Shown here one piece after another: positions 20,511 to 31,627 of a stretch of 64,000 bases of DNA. Source of the DNA: Diphasiastrum complanatum. Lineage: Eukaryota; Streptophyta; Lycopodiopsida; Lycopodiales; Lycopodiaceae. How positions within the stretch are numbered: the stretch's first letter is position 1; every line of letters begins with the position of its first letter. The notes beneath the pieces were generated by a model that had not been told where the DNA came from, did no database searches, and saw nothing but the letters and a program-made list of their open reading frames with translations. The DNA is taken from contig CM055097.1 in NCBI GenBank assembly GCA_029204225.1, forward strand, positions 58,954,143 to 59,018,142, given 5' to 3'. Position numbers and translations under genes: made by a program.

Positions 20511-23413
20511 TTATTGGGGACTTTTATTGGCTTCGCGCCGAATCTTAATTAAATGATACTGCACCTTCTCCATAAAGTCGAGGCGTGGAGTATTGAAATC
20601 CAAATTGTGTGGCAGGAAACAACGGTGGGCTCCGGCAATCCATTTGGAAGTTGTCCATGAGGTGAAGCGGGATTCCCAAGAGCCTCCCATCATAGCCGCA
20701 CGAAAATAGAGACAAGCAATCGGCAGCTGATCTTTGATTTGCTCTGAGGCCATCGGCTTATTTGGATCGAATGTCAGGGAGGAAGGCAATCGTCCCATTT
20801 GGTTGCCACTGACGCCAACAAAGTTAGATCTTTAGCAAACATTGCCGGTTGTCGCACCGTTGGATCTGGAGAGTGCACATAGTCTCTGATATGCTTGGAG
20901 AGCATGGTGGAAGTCCACTGAAATGGTCCAGTTGTAAGACTGATGGATGGTTGGCCAATTGGACGTATGGATGGTGATTTTGTCCATAGCCAGTCCCAAA
21001 TATTTCCATTTATTTCTTCGCGACAATGGCACGTAATAGGAATCTACCCGCAACTGGCGAGGGCTGGCGACGTAACTCCTAATTGATTCCGGAGTTTTCT
21101 CAAAAACTGTGATTCTCCATGCCAGCTGCTCTCCCAGTGTAGTTATTTTGTCCAACTCTTTGCCAGCCTCGATAACCCATCCACCACGCGAGGACTCATG
21201 CGGATGTTGCTTTAAGAAGGTCTGGATCTGGTCCTCGACGCTGATGGGCCTTCTGAATAGAGGTCTTGTCCTTGATGAGGATGGGCTCGCTTGTACTACC
21301 GGTATGGTTGGCGGTTGGTCTGCTATATCTGGAGCTCCCCCCTGGTCCATGCTCGAATCAATCCCTGTATCCATTGGTACAACTTCTTGGCGTGAAGGGG
21401 AGAATTGCGGCATGACCGGGACGGGGATTTGTGGTCCGGCTTCCAACACAGCGGCTACTTTTTCATAGGTGATGATGGTCTCTTTTGCCTTTGCCAACTC
21501 GGTTGAAGCTACTCCTTTGAACCTATCAAAACGGCCTTGAAATCCTTGAAGGGCCACTTTGTAGGTCTCCACTTTTTTGAATAAATACGCAATCTCCGTC
21601 GATGTGACCGGATGATCGGGTATTTGCGTTTGCAGATAGGCATCACGCTCAAGGGTGGTCGCATCCAATTCACCTTGAAGTCGTGTGCGATCTTGTTCGA
21701 TCATCTGTAATTGATCCTTCAGCAGCTGCACCTGTTGCTTGGCATCTTGCACTGCCTTATCTACCTGATCTTGTGAGGTTGTCAGGGCGTATTGTAGGAA
21801 GCTGATGTAATTTTCCAAGCGATCAGCTTGTTACTGGGCCAACTTCTTTTTGCTTTCAGCATTATCTTCATGTTGTTTGGCTATCTTTAACTCTCGATCC
21901 AACTTGACAATTTTCTTGCTGATCAGAGTGTTTTCGGATCCTAGATCAGAGATCCTCTGTTCCATTTACTTCTTCTTATCCAGCATAGACTGGATCACTT
22001 GCCCAAGGCTTGAAACCAACCCTAGAGCATCACCAGAATCAACGATCATGGCAACGGCAACAACAGGAGGACCTGATGGTACTGTCCTTGGTTGGCGTGG
22101 AATAGGTGCCACGATATCTTCTTTTTCAAAAATATCCTCCTTTTCAAATCCTTCAGGCATTGTGGCATCGAACTGTTTTGGTGATTTTACAACTGTGTCG
22201 ACCCGAAGTGTGGTTGGGCTACCTTGTGTGTGAGGTTGCTGGCTGCATCTTTGACACCAACAGTAGATTCATGGATATGTCCGAATCCTCTTCCAGGGGA
22301 TTGGGGTTCAAAGGGCACTGGGCAATAGGGCATTTCAAAGATTTTGGTGGCCCAAGGGGGTCGGAATCATTGAACATATCCATAAAAAACTGTGTGTTGG
22401 ATGAGTGGCTTCGGTGTGCGGGGGTGAGGCGGCCTGGGCAGCTGTGATGGGAATGGTAGGCCCAATGGTCACAGACTGTCCTTGTATGGAAGCAGAGGCG
22501 AGGGAAGCATCAAAGTCTAGGGGGATGGAAAGTTCAGTGCGAACAACAGTAGGGGGTGGAAGCGTAGCTGACGAGGTATGCCTAGTGCGACGTCGTGACG
22601 CGGAAGGCGAGTCAGGAATTACGATCTCGCTGCATGGACGACGATGACTATGAGAGCTTGAGGCCTGATGGGATGATTCTGTCGGTGCTTCTTCATAACT
22701 GAAAGCACAGAATCCAGGTGGAAGCCATGGATTCTGTTTTCTAAGTGAGAAGCAGCTAAGAGGGACAATAAAGAGCCAACAGCGAACTGCTGCTTAGTAT
22801 TGGCCTTAATAGCTCGCTTGAGCTCACCAGAAATAGTCTTGAACCAATTATATAGTTCAAGAGGGGCTTTGGCCAACTTAGTGTGGGACTCCACTATCCT
22901 GTGAAGGATTTGAGATGTGATGCGGTCTTTCCTAAGGTTGCCAACCATCAGGAAATTATTCAATAGCTGGGCAGCTGCGTGGATGGAAGACTCAGGGATG
23001 GCTTCCAAAAGGTAGCCATCATTGGTCCAGTGCAGATCGTTGGTGAGGTCAATAAATGGCTTGATGGCCTGTTTGGCGTGCTTGTGATTGGGTGAGGCCT
23101 GCGTACCAGATGATATTCCTATAGCTGCAAGTGCGGCCTCAGTGACGTGCACCTTGTGTATGGCTCCCTGAAAAGTGATATAGAATTTGGATTTCTCTTC
23201 CTTCCATGTATTAAAGGCAAGAGTGATGAAATCCATATTGATGCGACCCAAAAAGGCTCTCTCATAAATACCCATTGCAGTGAACAGAGGCTCCACAAGG
23301 ATTATCCACTGAGTGACCATGCTTTTGCTAGGAAGAATCATGATGTCCGTTGCAGATGGGACATCACGATGGATAGTATAGCGTGGAGATTGGGAAGTAT
23401 CGGTAGAAGACAT
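20511..23413 (-). pseudogene. Uncharacterised retroelement-associated ORF (~900 aa)
   Basis: A long coding stretch with no family that I recognise. ATG at 23411-23413 (MSSTDTSQSPRYTIHRDV). Four parts are visible: (1) an alpha-helical N-terminal domain of about 250 residues (TQWIILVEPLFTAMGIYERA ... LELYNWFKTISGEL ... SLLSLLAASHLENR); (2) a Ser/Pro/Thr-rich linker with SRRRTRHTSS; (3) a coiled coil of about 120 residues rich in Gln, Lys, Asp and Glu (about 21600-21950); (4) a C-terminal domain (EDQIQTFLKQHP, GGWVIEAGKELDKITTLGEQ, SRRNKWKYLGLAMDKI, MGGSWESRFTSWTTSKWIAG). A frameshift near 22640, further damage near 22250-22370, and stops at 21965, 21830 and about 20830 break it. No signal peptide or transmembrane helix is seen. 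Its position between a GCGAAGG-rich leader and polypurine tract/LTR matches the extra ORF of Tat/Athila gypsy elements. It is not gag, pol or an obvious env. Confidence 0.7.
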
Positions 23414-23639
23414 GATGATCAGAAAGGAATTATAAACGCGTGAAAGTGTATCAGAAGGCAATGCAGAAAATTTGGAAGGCTTTGGTCGCAAGAAAAATTC
23501 GCAAGAGCTTCGCTAGCACAAGTGAGGAATGAATCGAATTTAGCCAACTTATAGGTGAATTTGGTGAGTCCATTACACTGAATAGTAGTTTGGCTGATCA
23601 GTTCTGAACAAAAATTTTCAGGCATGTACAGTACTGTAA

Positions 23640-23961
23640 AAATACGCTATAAAAATCTTGACAAAGGTTTCTAGGGATCTGAACCTATCAGGCGAACGTT
23701 TTTCAGGGCTGGCGAAGGATGAACCTTCGCCCAGGAGGTCTTTCGCCCAGGTACTGTCATAAATACATTTTTTTCACAATCTAAACCTATGGACAACCTA
23801 ATTTTGACATTTGAAGTTCATCTAGGAGGTCAGTGAAGGTTCATAATGAGGTTATGATGCTCGGCGAAGGTTCCCAAAATGGCATATCACTGAACATTCG
23901 TCTGTCTCAAAAATTGGATTTTCTCTTGTCAGGAACCTTCGCCCGTCTCAACTTAGATAAA
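23640..23961 (-). other. Leader with GCGAAGG inverted repeats
   Basis: Upstream of the accessory ORF on the minus strand. It contains several GGCGAA(C/G)G and CCTTCGCC copies, including a perfect 8-bp inverted repeat with a 5-base loop (23711-23718 / 23724-23731). No 5' LTR was found; the next sequence is a plus-strand gypsy fragment. Confidence 0.5.
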
Positions 23962-24500
23962 TCAATTATTTTATGTTCAAGCAGTACTTGAATGGGCAGT
24001 TGATATTGTTGAATATCTGATTTCAGGTCAACCTAGCGAATCTCTATCCAAAGTTCAACAAAAGTGATTGATTGTTGGTCAATTGTATCATCATGGAGTT
24101 GATGATATTCTGAAAAGATGTGTTTTCCCATATGAAGTGTCTAATCTTATTATATTTTCTCATGAAGGGATGGGGGAGGAAGACATTTTTCATCTAATAT
24201 TACTGTTCGAAAAATCTTGCAATCAAGATGTTGGTGGCCTACACTTCATAAAGATATAGAGAAATATATTCAGTCATGTGATGTTTGTCATCGTGCATGT
24301 CGGCCTACAAAAAAACATTACGAGCCTTTACATCTGGCTTTAGCACAAGCACACCATTATAACTTGTCTACGATCAAGATGTAATTATACCAATTGAATT
24401 TTTAATACCATCCTTACGCATAGCAGCAATGGAACGGTTGGATGATTCTAAATCCTTACAATCGCATCATGAGGCTTTATCGGATCCACAAGTAATCGAA
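23962..24500 (+). pseudogene. Gypsy RNase H/integrase junction with internal deletion
   Basis: Begins in the VLEWAVDIVEYL...GQPSESLSKVQQ linker, then the integrase N-terminal region (YHHGVDDILKRCVFP, FSHEGMG, then in a second frame CWWPTLHKDIEKYIQSCDVC with the zinc-binding Cys pair). After AQAHHY the catalytic core is absent: the next recognisable residues (LVYDQDVIIP, about 24365) are those that follow the core in the copy at 48320. About 500 bp are deleted. An in-frame stop lies at about 24067. Confidence 0.8.
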
Positions 24501-26380
24501 GGCTAAGAGGGCCCCCTTCCAAGGTAATATGCCAATAAATGTATAATTGGGCCCAAGGCCAACCATATAGTCTAAATGTCAGTGAACAATAGAATAGAGG
24601 GCCCAAGGCCTGCTTATTCATAAAAGATAAAGGTAAAGTAGGTGCAAATGGACGTAGCGAATGTAAAGAGCCAGGTCCATAACTTTAGACAACCGTTCAG
24701 ATAAATTGAAAAAACTATTAGGCGTCTAAGATAGCCATGCAATTCACTAATTCTGATATTCTAATGTAAAGGAATGCAATTACAATTAGGCGTCGAGGAC
24801 AGTCATACATTTCCTTGTCTGTGATATTGTGGAAGAAGAGTGAGAGTTACTTAACATTCAACAAGAACATAAGGAAATGGAACAATAGCAGCTCTGTATA
24901 TTAGTGTTGTAAAAACAACAATCATACCACAAAGCAATAGCGTTGATGAGCGCATAATCCTACTAAGAGAAACAAGACAATAGCTATTGCTTTGAATATC
25001 TACTCTCTCTCTCTAGGATCACTAACTCTGAGGAGTCAGCTACTAGAAGACCAATTTTGGTCGTAGATCTCCATATATCTTATTTATCATCTGACGAATC
25101 AACCTTTTTCAATATCTATCTCTCTTCAATCGCTCATTTATTTATATAGCAACTAGAAGATCTTGCATTATTCTGTCTTGGCATTTACAAGATTGCTTAT
25201 TAGCTGATTATTTTAACTGATTAATTAGAACAGTTATTATTGGAGTGTAAAGATGTAGACAGTCTATACTTGGAATCCTGTGTATTCATGCAGAGTGTCA
25301 TCTTTTTTGCATATTTCGCATTTTATGTGAAGCAGTGTCGCATTTTTTAAAGTGAAAAGGCAACAGTGTCGAGTTTTTCGCCTGTGGAAATTCTTGAGTA
25401 AAAATACACACTGTAGCGACAATCGGTGCAAGAATGCAGACTGTTGAAAAACAATTCATTTTCTGCAGACTACTTGAGAGACTGATTTACATGGACAGGA
25501 AGGAGGACAATTAGAATGAGTAGGAGTACGATTAAACTCCAACAAAGAGTTCATGGAGCAATGACTAAAGGGGAGCTTCTTTGCACTAAAGGCGATAATA
25601 AGCAAGAGGAGGAGGATGAAGACTATGGAGATCTACTTACAGAAGAAGAGAAGCAATAGCTTGAGAGTGCCTTGAAATTACGCAACCTCTATAATTCAAT
25701 TATCAATATTGCATACAATTGACTTGCTTTTAAAATTCCTATTCAATTTGAATCGAGACAAAATTGCGTAGCTAGTTTTGTGTTGTTATTTGGTTGATTG
25801 GAATGGGTGGAGTTAAATATCACCTTTATCTATGGGTGGAGCTAAGTGCCACATCTATCTGATGTGCAGAAACGACTTTTCCAAGGCTCGTCTTCTAGCC
25901 CTTCACACTCCACATGAGAGTGCTCATTTGTCTTATTCTAACATTTGAGGCCTACTTCATACTCTGGCATGAGCTCGGGCTTGCATGTAGCTAAGCCCAA
26001 TTGACACTAGCATCAATTTAGATTGATTGGGTTTCTCAGCGACTATATGTGTGCCATGAGAAGTGACGAGCACAACTATTTGTACACATCCACATATAGT
26101 CCCAAACCTTGTACTAACTCCATTTAGGGTGTTATGGGCCTCACAGGATATTAGTTACTTTCGGGTCACGTCCAGTATGACGTGGCATAACTAGCAGCTT
26201 GTTTCACTAAAGTACCGTCGTGTATCCAAGACTAGGAGTATACTGAATCCTATGTACTGGTCATGGACATGACATTCTTTCCCTTTAATATGGTTTTGTC
26301 CTCAAAACAGAAAAACTTTTCATTGTTAACCTGGAAAATCATTATCCTTAATCTGACTTTCATATCAAACAAGTACTCAG
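24501..26380. other. Non-coding, nothing firmly recognised
   Basis: Repetitive-looking A/T-rich DNA. A 48-codon ORF at 25518-25661 (MSRSTIKLQQRVHG, ending in an acidic EEEDEDYGDLLTEEEKQ stretch) has no recognisable family. 'gggcccaaggcc' occurs twice (24548, 24598). Confidence 0.35.
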
Positions 26381-27318
26381 AGATAAACCTATCTTCTCAT
26401 CTGTTTGTGGCAAGAAACACTTTAGTTGCATTCACTCTCTAGGGTCCTATACGTTTGCAAGGAAGATGTCTCAGTTTGTCAGTGTTGTAAGTTGGTTCAT
26501 GGATGCATTTTTCATTGACTAAGGTCCTTGCGTGCCAAATTTCAAGCTGCTAGATATTATTGACACCAGTGTTGTGTCAAATTTGAACATGGTTGGGCCT
26601 TGTTCCTGCCTCCAGAAAGAGCTTTATGTAGCTTTTGCATTAAGGTTATTGTATATTATTGTATTACAGCTTGGTGGAGGGGATGTGGAAGGCAAAAGGC
26701 TCCATTCTTTGGATCAGGGAGCCTTTGTTGTTTTTGTTAATGTTTCCAGGTTCGTGCGACTGTCAAGGCCTAAAGCTTCCAAGATACCTACATATACTCT
26801 TCCAAAAAATTCCAAATTGTACGAAGAAAAAACAAAATCAGTTATCTAATTAAAAGTATTTGATGGAAATGTTACTCGGAATGAAAATTATTATAACTCA
26901 AGCCTCTTCTCATCTGCTTGTGGCAAGAAACACTTTATTTGCATCCACTCTCTAGGGTTCTATACATTTACAAGGAAGATGTTTCAGTTTGTTAGTGTTG
27001 TAAGTTATTGTTGTAATGAAAATGGTTCATGGATGCATTTTTCCCTGACAAAGATCCTTGTGTGCCAAATTTCAAGCTGCTAGATATTCTTGACACCAGT
27101 GTTGTGTCAGATTTGAACATGGTTGGGCCTTCTTCCTGCCTCCAGGAAGGGCTTTCTGTAGCTTTTGCATCAAGGTTATAGTTGTATTATTGTGCCCGAC
27201 ACTGGTTAGAAGAATCAAGTCCTCTAGAAGCTCCAAATGGTTTTGTCGATGCTCTTGTACAATTACTCTGTTCTATTAAATTGGTTTGGTAATTTTGACA
27301 AGTGTTTTTTCTTTTAAG

Positions 27319-27390
27319 CAAAGGTATGGGTTTCTGCGTGTGGCCGTTGAAGCAGGTGTTCCATTAGTACATGTCTTTTGCTTTGGGCAG
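27319..27390 (+). pseudogene. DGAT2-like exon, copy A
   Basis: 72 nt between a tttcttttaag acceptor and a gtatgt donor, encoding QRYGFLRVAVEAGVPLVHVF plus CFGQ. It matches the conserved DGAT2 block KGFVRIA...G.PLVPVFCFGQ at the expected length of 24 residues. The exon itself is intact, but its neighbours are not. Confidence 0.8.
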
Positions 27391-27560
27391 GTATGTAGAA
27401 TCTTTCTCACGTTTTCCTTTTACAAGCTTTGCATACATATTGTCATATTATTCCAAAGAGTTCCCTTCAAAGGGCTCTCAAGTCTGTGAACTCTTAGCTA
27501 TCAGGATGACATTTACTGTACTTGCAATCTACTATCTATCTATTATTGGATTTTGCTTAG

Positions 27561-27640
27561 GGAATCTGATCCAAGGTTATAGTTGTATTATTGTGCCCGA
27601 CACTGTTCAAGAATGTTTGTATATGCAACACAATTATGAG
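27561..27640 (+). pseudogene. DGAT2-like exon with PGG-motif change
   Basis: 80 nt after a ttttgcttag acceptor, ending before gtatat. It encodes GYSCIIVPDTVQECLYMQHN, equivalent to the DGAT2 block SCI(I/V)VPGGVQE..HM.H. The Gly-Gly pair is replaced by Asp-Thr. A truncated copy of the same exon lies at about 27170-27203 and runs into a stop. Confidence 0.75.
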
Positions 27641-27805
27641 GTATATGCCTTTGAATTTCTTTTATTTATAGTAACATTTTAGTTTTTAATACAGATTGTG
27701 AAAGTTCTCTAGAAGCTCCAAATAATTTTGTTGATGCTCTTGTACAATTACTCTGTTCTATTAAACTGGTTTGGTAATTTTCACAAGTGTTTTTTTTTTT
27801 AACAG

Positions 27806-27860
27806 AGGTATGGGTTTTTGCGTGTCGCCGTTGAAGCAGGTGTTCCATTAGTACACATCT
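27806..27860 (+). pseudogene. DGAT2-like exon, copy B (truncated)
   Basis: Near-identical to copy A for RYGFLRVAVEAGVPLVH, but a deletion removes the FCFGQ codons and the 5' splice site. It lies about 487 bp after copy A. Confidence 0.8.
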
Positions 27861-28020
27861 CACATTTTCCTTTTACGAGCCTTGCATACATTACTCCAAA
27901 GAGTTCTCTTCAAAGAGCTCTCAAGTCTGTGAACTCTTAGCTATCAAGACGACATTTATTGTACTAGGAACTTACTGTCTATCTATTATTGGATTTTGCT
28001 TAGGGAATCTGATTGAACGT

Positions 28021-28440
28021 GTCCGAAGTGTTTGTGCCCAGAGAGTCCTTTTTGTTCCTTGCAACTACTACACAAGCTTGATGTTGTATCGGTGCTTTGC
28101 TTGCAAGCTTGTACAGGTTTCTACATTGAATCCGAGATCCAATCATGTCTTTTTCTCTTATTATCTTGCATCTAGATTCATGGTTGTTTATCTACCCTCT
28201 CGCTTGGTATGTCTTTTCTTTGCTTTTCTTCCTACAACAATAGTTGAATCACATTTTTTATTTCAAGATCTTGAGGTCGGCCCTCCATATTCATTACCAA
28301 AGGGTCGTAAAAGAACCCAAACCTATAAAATCAATGCAAAAGATATTCTACAAAATGCTGATAAAATTTGAAATATGCAAGCAAGAAATTAGACTAATTA
28401 CTTACTATAAACCCAAGTAGTATTTACTGCAAAGCATAGA
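28021..28440. other. Unassigned DNA next to DGAT2-like fragments
   Basis: Open plus-strand frame 28078-28371 without a recognisable family. It may hold further degraded host-gene sequence. Confidence 0.3.
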
Positions 28441-28446
28441 ACCCAT

Positions 28447-28483
28447 GGTTCTCAGAACCGTGGTGGGAACCGTACCACGGTTC
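28447..28483. repeat. Nested perfect inverted repeats
   Basis: GGTTCT C AGAACC (28447-28459) overlaps GAACCGTGGT (28455-28464) / ACCACGGTTC (28474-28483) with a 9-base spacer. It could form a cruciform or be a transposon end. Confidence 0.7.
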
Positions 28484-28499
28484 CTGTAGTTAATTAATT

Positions 28500-29000
28500 A
28501 TTTGTTCATTTTATTTTATTTTCCAATTTTCTCCCAAAACCCCTCCCAAGGCATTTTTGGTCTTCATTTCATAAATTTCACAAATTTCACAAATGGTCCT
28601 CTAATTTCACAAATGATTTCACAAATTGAACCAGATTTCACATATTTTTGGATCCGATTTCACAAATGATTTCACAGATTTCACAAATGGTCCTCTGATG
28701 CAAACAAATGACTTCACAGATTGAACCAGATTTCACAAATTTCACATTAATTAATTGATAATTTATTTGTTTATTCATTTTTTTCCAAATTTCTGCCAAA
28801 ACCCCTCCCAAGGCATTTTTGGTCCTCATTTCATAAATTTCACAAATTTCACAAATGGTCCTCTGATTTCACAGATTGAACCATACTTCACAAATTTCAC
28901 AAATTTCACACAGAACCATACTTCACAAATTTTACACATATTTCACAAATGGTCCTCTGATTTCACAGATTGAACCAAATTTCACAGATTTCACATATGT
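28500..29000. repeat. TTTCACAAAT-type minisatellite
   Basis: Dozens of ttcacaaat/ttcacagat units arranged in longer units ('...aatggtcctctgatttcacagattgaacca'). A larger block starting 'tctcccaaaacccctcccaaggcatttttgg' recurs at about 28529 and 28792. The FTNFT-rich ORF across it is an artefact. Confidence 0.85.
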
Positions 29001-29419
29001 CATAGATTTTGTTTAGCATATTTTTGGGCTATGTTTGGGAGTGGGAAACCAAAAAAAAAAAATTATAACTGAAATTTAAAACCCATAAACCCACTGATAA
29101 CTCCTTGGATCTATGTATCATTTTTTTTTCTCTTCTTTGTGAAGGTCAGGCGATGGCGTTTTCCTGTTCTCCAGTGATCCGTGTTTTTCATCGATTGGCT
29201 ACATATAAGGATATTCAGAATTGTGTCATTCGCATCTGAAGTTTCTAGTGCAGATGCCCTGATCATTGGCCTCCAATTCCACTAAACAGATTGCAATAGA
29301 ACTTCCACTAGAGCCTAGCTGATTTTCTCAGGTGTTTTTGCATTCAAGGGGCCTGATTTTCTCAGGTGTAATTATTTTCTCATAATTACACCTAGTCTTG
29401 TAAGGGCAAAGTATGTGTA

Positions 29420-30733
29420 TCGAAGAATAACACAGTTAGGGCCCAAATCCTACATGAGTGTCATGATAGTCCATGCGCAGGACATCCGGGTACACAAAGA
29501 ACACTTGACTTAGTCAGGCGGCACTTTTGGTGGCCTAAGATAAAAAGTCAGGTAGAGACTTATGTACTTAAATCTACTAAATGTCAGTTAAATAAAGCTG
29601 AAAGGCTACAAGCTAGTGGCCTATTGCATCCATTGGATATTCCTACTAGAAAGTAAGAAAGTGGATTTTGTGGTCGGACTTCCACGTACAGAGAAGGGCC
29701 ATGATTCTGTTTGAATCATTGTTGACAGACTTACGAAGTTTGCTCAATTTTTCTCAACTGAAACTACGGTTAAAGCTTCAAAACTAGCTCAACTTTTTGT
29801 TCAGAAGCCTTTTCGACTGTATGGGTTGCTTTGCGATATTGTCAGTGATCGTGACCCAAAATTCACTGGGAATTTTTGACAAGCAGGGTTTAAAAAATTG
29901 GAGACAACTTTGAGTATGAGTTCTACAGATCATCAAAAATCAGACGGTCAAACGGAAAGGACCAATCAAACGATGGAGGACATTCTGCAATATGTGGGCC
30001 ATCGGCAGTCTGATTGGGAAAGTTACCTTCCACTAATGGAATTTGCATATAATAGTGCAAAACGCTCAATGATCGGATTCAGCCCTTTCATGCTTATGTA
30101 TGGTTATCAACCTCGATCACCGATTAGTGTTGGCATGAAGAACCTTAGGGTGCAAGCTGCAGCTAATTTCCTTGCGAATATGCAAGAAATGTTACAGCTG
30201 GCTAAAGACAACATAAGAAGTGCCCAAGGGCACTATGCTGATTTGTCTTGGAAGCACAAGAAATTCAAGGTCAATGACATGGTGTTTTTGAGGGTCCCTA
30301 ATCACTCTAGGGGCTTGAAACCTGGTAAGTGTGGAAAGTTGGCACCTAGGTATTGCGGTCCTTTTAAAGTTATCCAAGTGACTAACAAGGTCGCATACAA
30401 ACTAGATCTTCCAGCTAACGTTGGAATTCATCCTGTTTTTTACATTAGTATGTTAAAACCCTCTTTGGGAGTTGGAAAAACCTTGGTCTCTGTGAAAGAT
30501 CTAGTAGAGCTTCTTCGTGATGAGTCCGCGAGTGGGACACCTAAATCTGAGGCAATTGTTAATAGCTGGGCAGAAAACTCTAAGGAATAGAGTGCTTCAG
30601 AAATTTTTAATCAGATGGAGAGGCAAGTCAGAAGAAGAAGATACCTGGAAAAAGGAGGAGAGGGGTAGGGCCCCCAAAGGAGGGAAGATTTCTTGTGTTG
30701 TTGCTAGATTTTATTCTCTAGTAGATTGCTAGT
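29420..30733 (+). pseudogene. 5'-truncated chromovirus (gypsy): integrase and chromodomain
   Basis: Begins in the integrase zinc-binding region (HDSPCAGHPG...LVRRHFWWPKIKSQVETYV, about 29460-29590; the first Cys of the Cys pair is lost). A damaged core follows, then an open frame from 29898 with SSTDHQKSDGQTERTNQ (catalytic Glu retained), MLMYGYQPRSP, FLRVPNHSRGLKPG and PRYCGPFKVIQ...HPVFYISMLKP. After a frame change, RNRVLQKFLIRWRGKSEEED (about 30570-30640) is a chromodomain, which in chromoviruses directs insertion to heterochromatin. A purine-rich aaaggagggaaga (30676-30688) may be the polypurine tract. RT, RNase H, protease and gag are absent. Confidence 0.85.
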
Positions 30734-30824
30734 GAGTAGAATGCATAGTATTGGCTTGCTTGCTCTTGTGAGTGTTGGTTGTGATGACTGATGAATTCGT
30801 CGGATTCGCAAAACTTTCGCAAAG

Positions 30825-31480
30825 GCGAATCAAGCACGACTCTCTTTGTCTCAGATGGAGTTCAGATGCGATCACTGGACACTGCCAACTAAATCACTCC
30901 TACAGTCCTCCAGAGTGTAGTCAGTCACTACTGATCTACGTTCATAAATTAATACAGCATTCAACATGGTTTCAACCAAAGTGTGAAATTCAAAATGAAC
31001 AAGAAGAAACTCATACACGTGATTAATAGCAAAAACATTTGCATTAGAGATCAGACACAACACGAATTGATATGTGCGCGAAGGCTACAACATCATCTAT
31101 TGATTTCTTTTCTCTGATTCTTTGAGCACTACGTGCATATCCACGCAGTGCATTGGCATGAGAGAAATGTGGTTCTCTCACGAGTAATCGTCTCGCTTTT
31201 ATAGCGGACAGTTGGATCTTCGGATCCTAGACAGAATTGTCTTCGCACGCAGGCGGACAAGTATTCTATATTTTTCGTCTTGATTGCTTACTAACATCAG
31301 ATTGTTTCATTGTTACATTGTATGTGTACTCTGTTGATCTATATATCAAGTGTCATCCGGTAAGTATGGTCGCTCTATGTAAATCTAAGATTAGAGTGAT
31401 TAAGCAACTAGTCAAGGAGTTACAATAGTGGCAGATTAGCCACGACCTAGGAAGTATCTGCTGATATCATGCCATCAGAT
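30825..31480 (-). repeat. 3' LTR of older copia element (limits approximate)
   Basis: About 410 bp (30825-31235) align closely with 42224-42633, e.g. 'ggagttcagatgcgatcactggacactgcca' and 'ctcacgagtaatcgtctcgct'. The part beyond 31235 has no partner in the window because the right-hand copy is deleted there, so the true LTR start (minus strand) is uncertain. Confidence 0.6.
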
Positions 31481-31627
31481 CATATCTCTATACTTCTGGG
31501 TACTTGTGTGATCTTAGTTGGTACTCTTTGGAGCGTGAGGGCAAAACGGATTTCGTTTTGCTCGTATGTCTTTCTCTTGTACTGGACCGCAAAGGAATCT
31601 TGTTCATGGATCTTTCGTATTCGCAAA

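Larger units (their letters stand above)
26383..28020 (+). pseudogene. Tandemly duplicated DGAT2-like gene fragments
   Basis: A cluster of repeated blocks derived from a diacylglycerol acyltransferase type 2-like (DAGAT family) gene, exons and introns included. A first block (26383-26670) is repeated at 26899-27180 (offset about 515). A second set is repeated with an offset of 440-487: an intron segment (27219/27703), the GFLRVAVEAGVP exon (27319/27806), and a 'ctctcaagtctgtgaactcttag...ttttgcttag' segment (27467/27909). Only two of the many DGAT2 exons are recognised and one copy has lost its donor site, so no acyltransferase could be made. DGAT2 enzymes act in the ER and make triacylglycerol from diacylglycerol and acyl-CoA. 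Confidence 0.7.

Noticed and set aside
21109-22647. Plus-strand ORFs of 113-127 codons
   Set aside because: They are antisense shadows of the minus-strand accessory ORF, which has coherent coiled-coil and domain character.
20511-23413. Calling the accessory ORF an envelope gene
   Set aside because: It has the env-like position, but no signal peptide, transmembrane segment or fusion-type features are visible.
17465-24500. One gypsy element split by an inversion (17.5-18.5 kb minus, 24.0-24.5 kb plus)
   Set aside because: Both pieces contain their own diverged copy of the RNase H/integrase linker, so they are two separate copies.
28638-28973. FTNFT-rich and related ORFs
   Set aside because: Direct translation of the TTTCACAAAT minisatellite.
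28500-29000. CRISPR-like regular repeats
   Set aside because: Repeat units are of variable length without unique spacers, and this is plant nuclear DNA.
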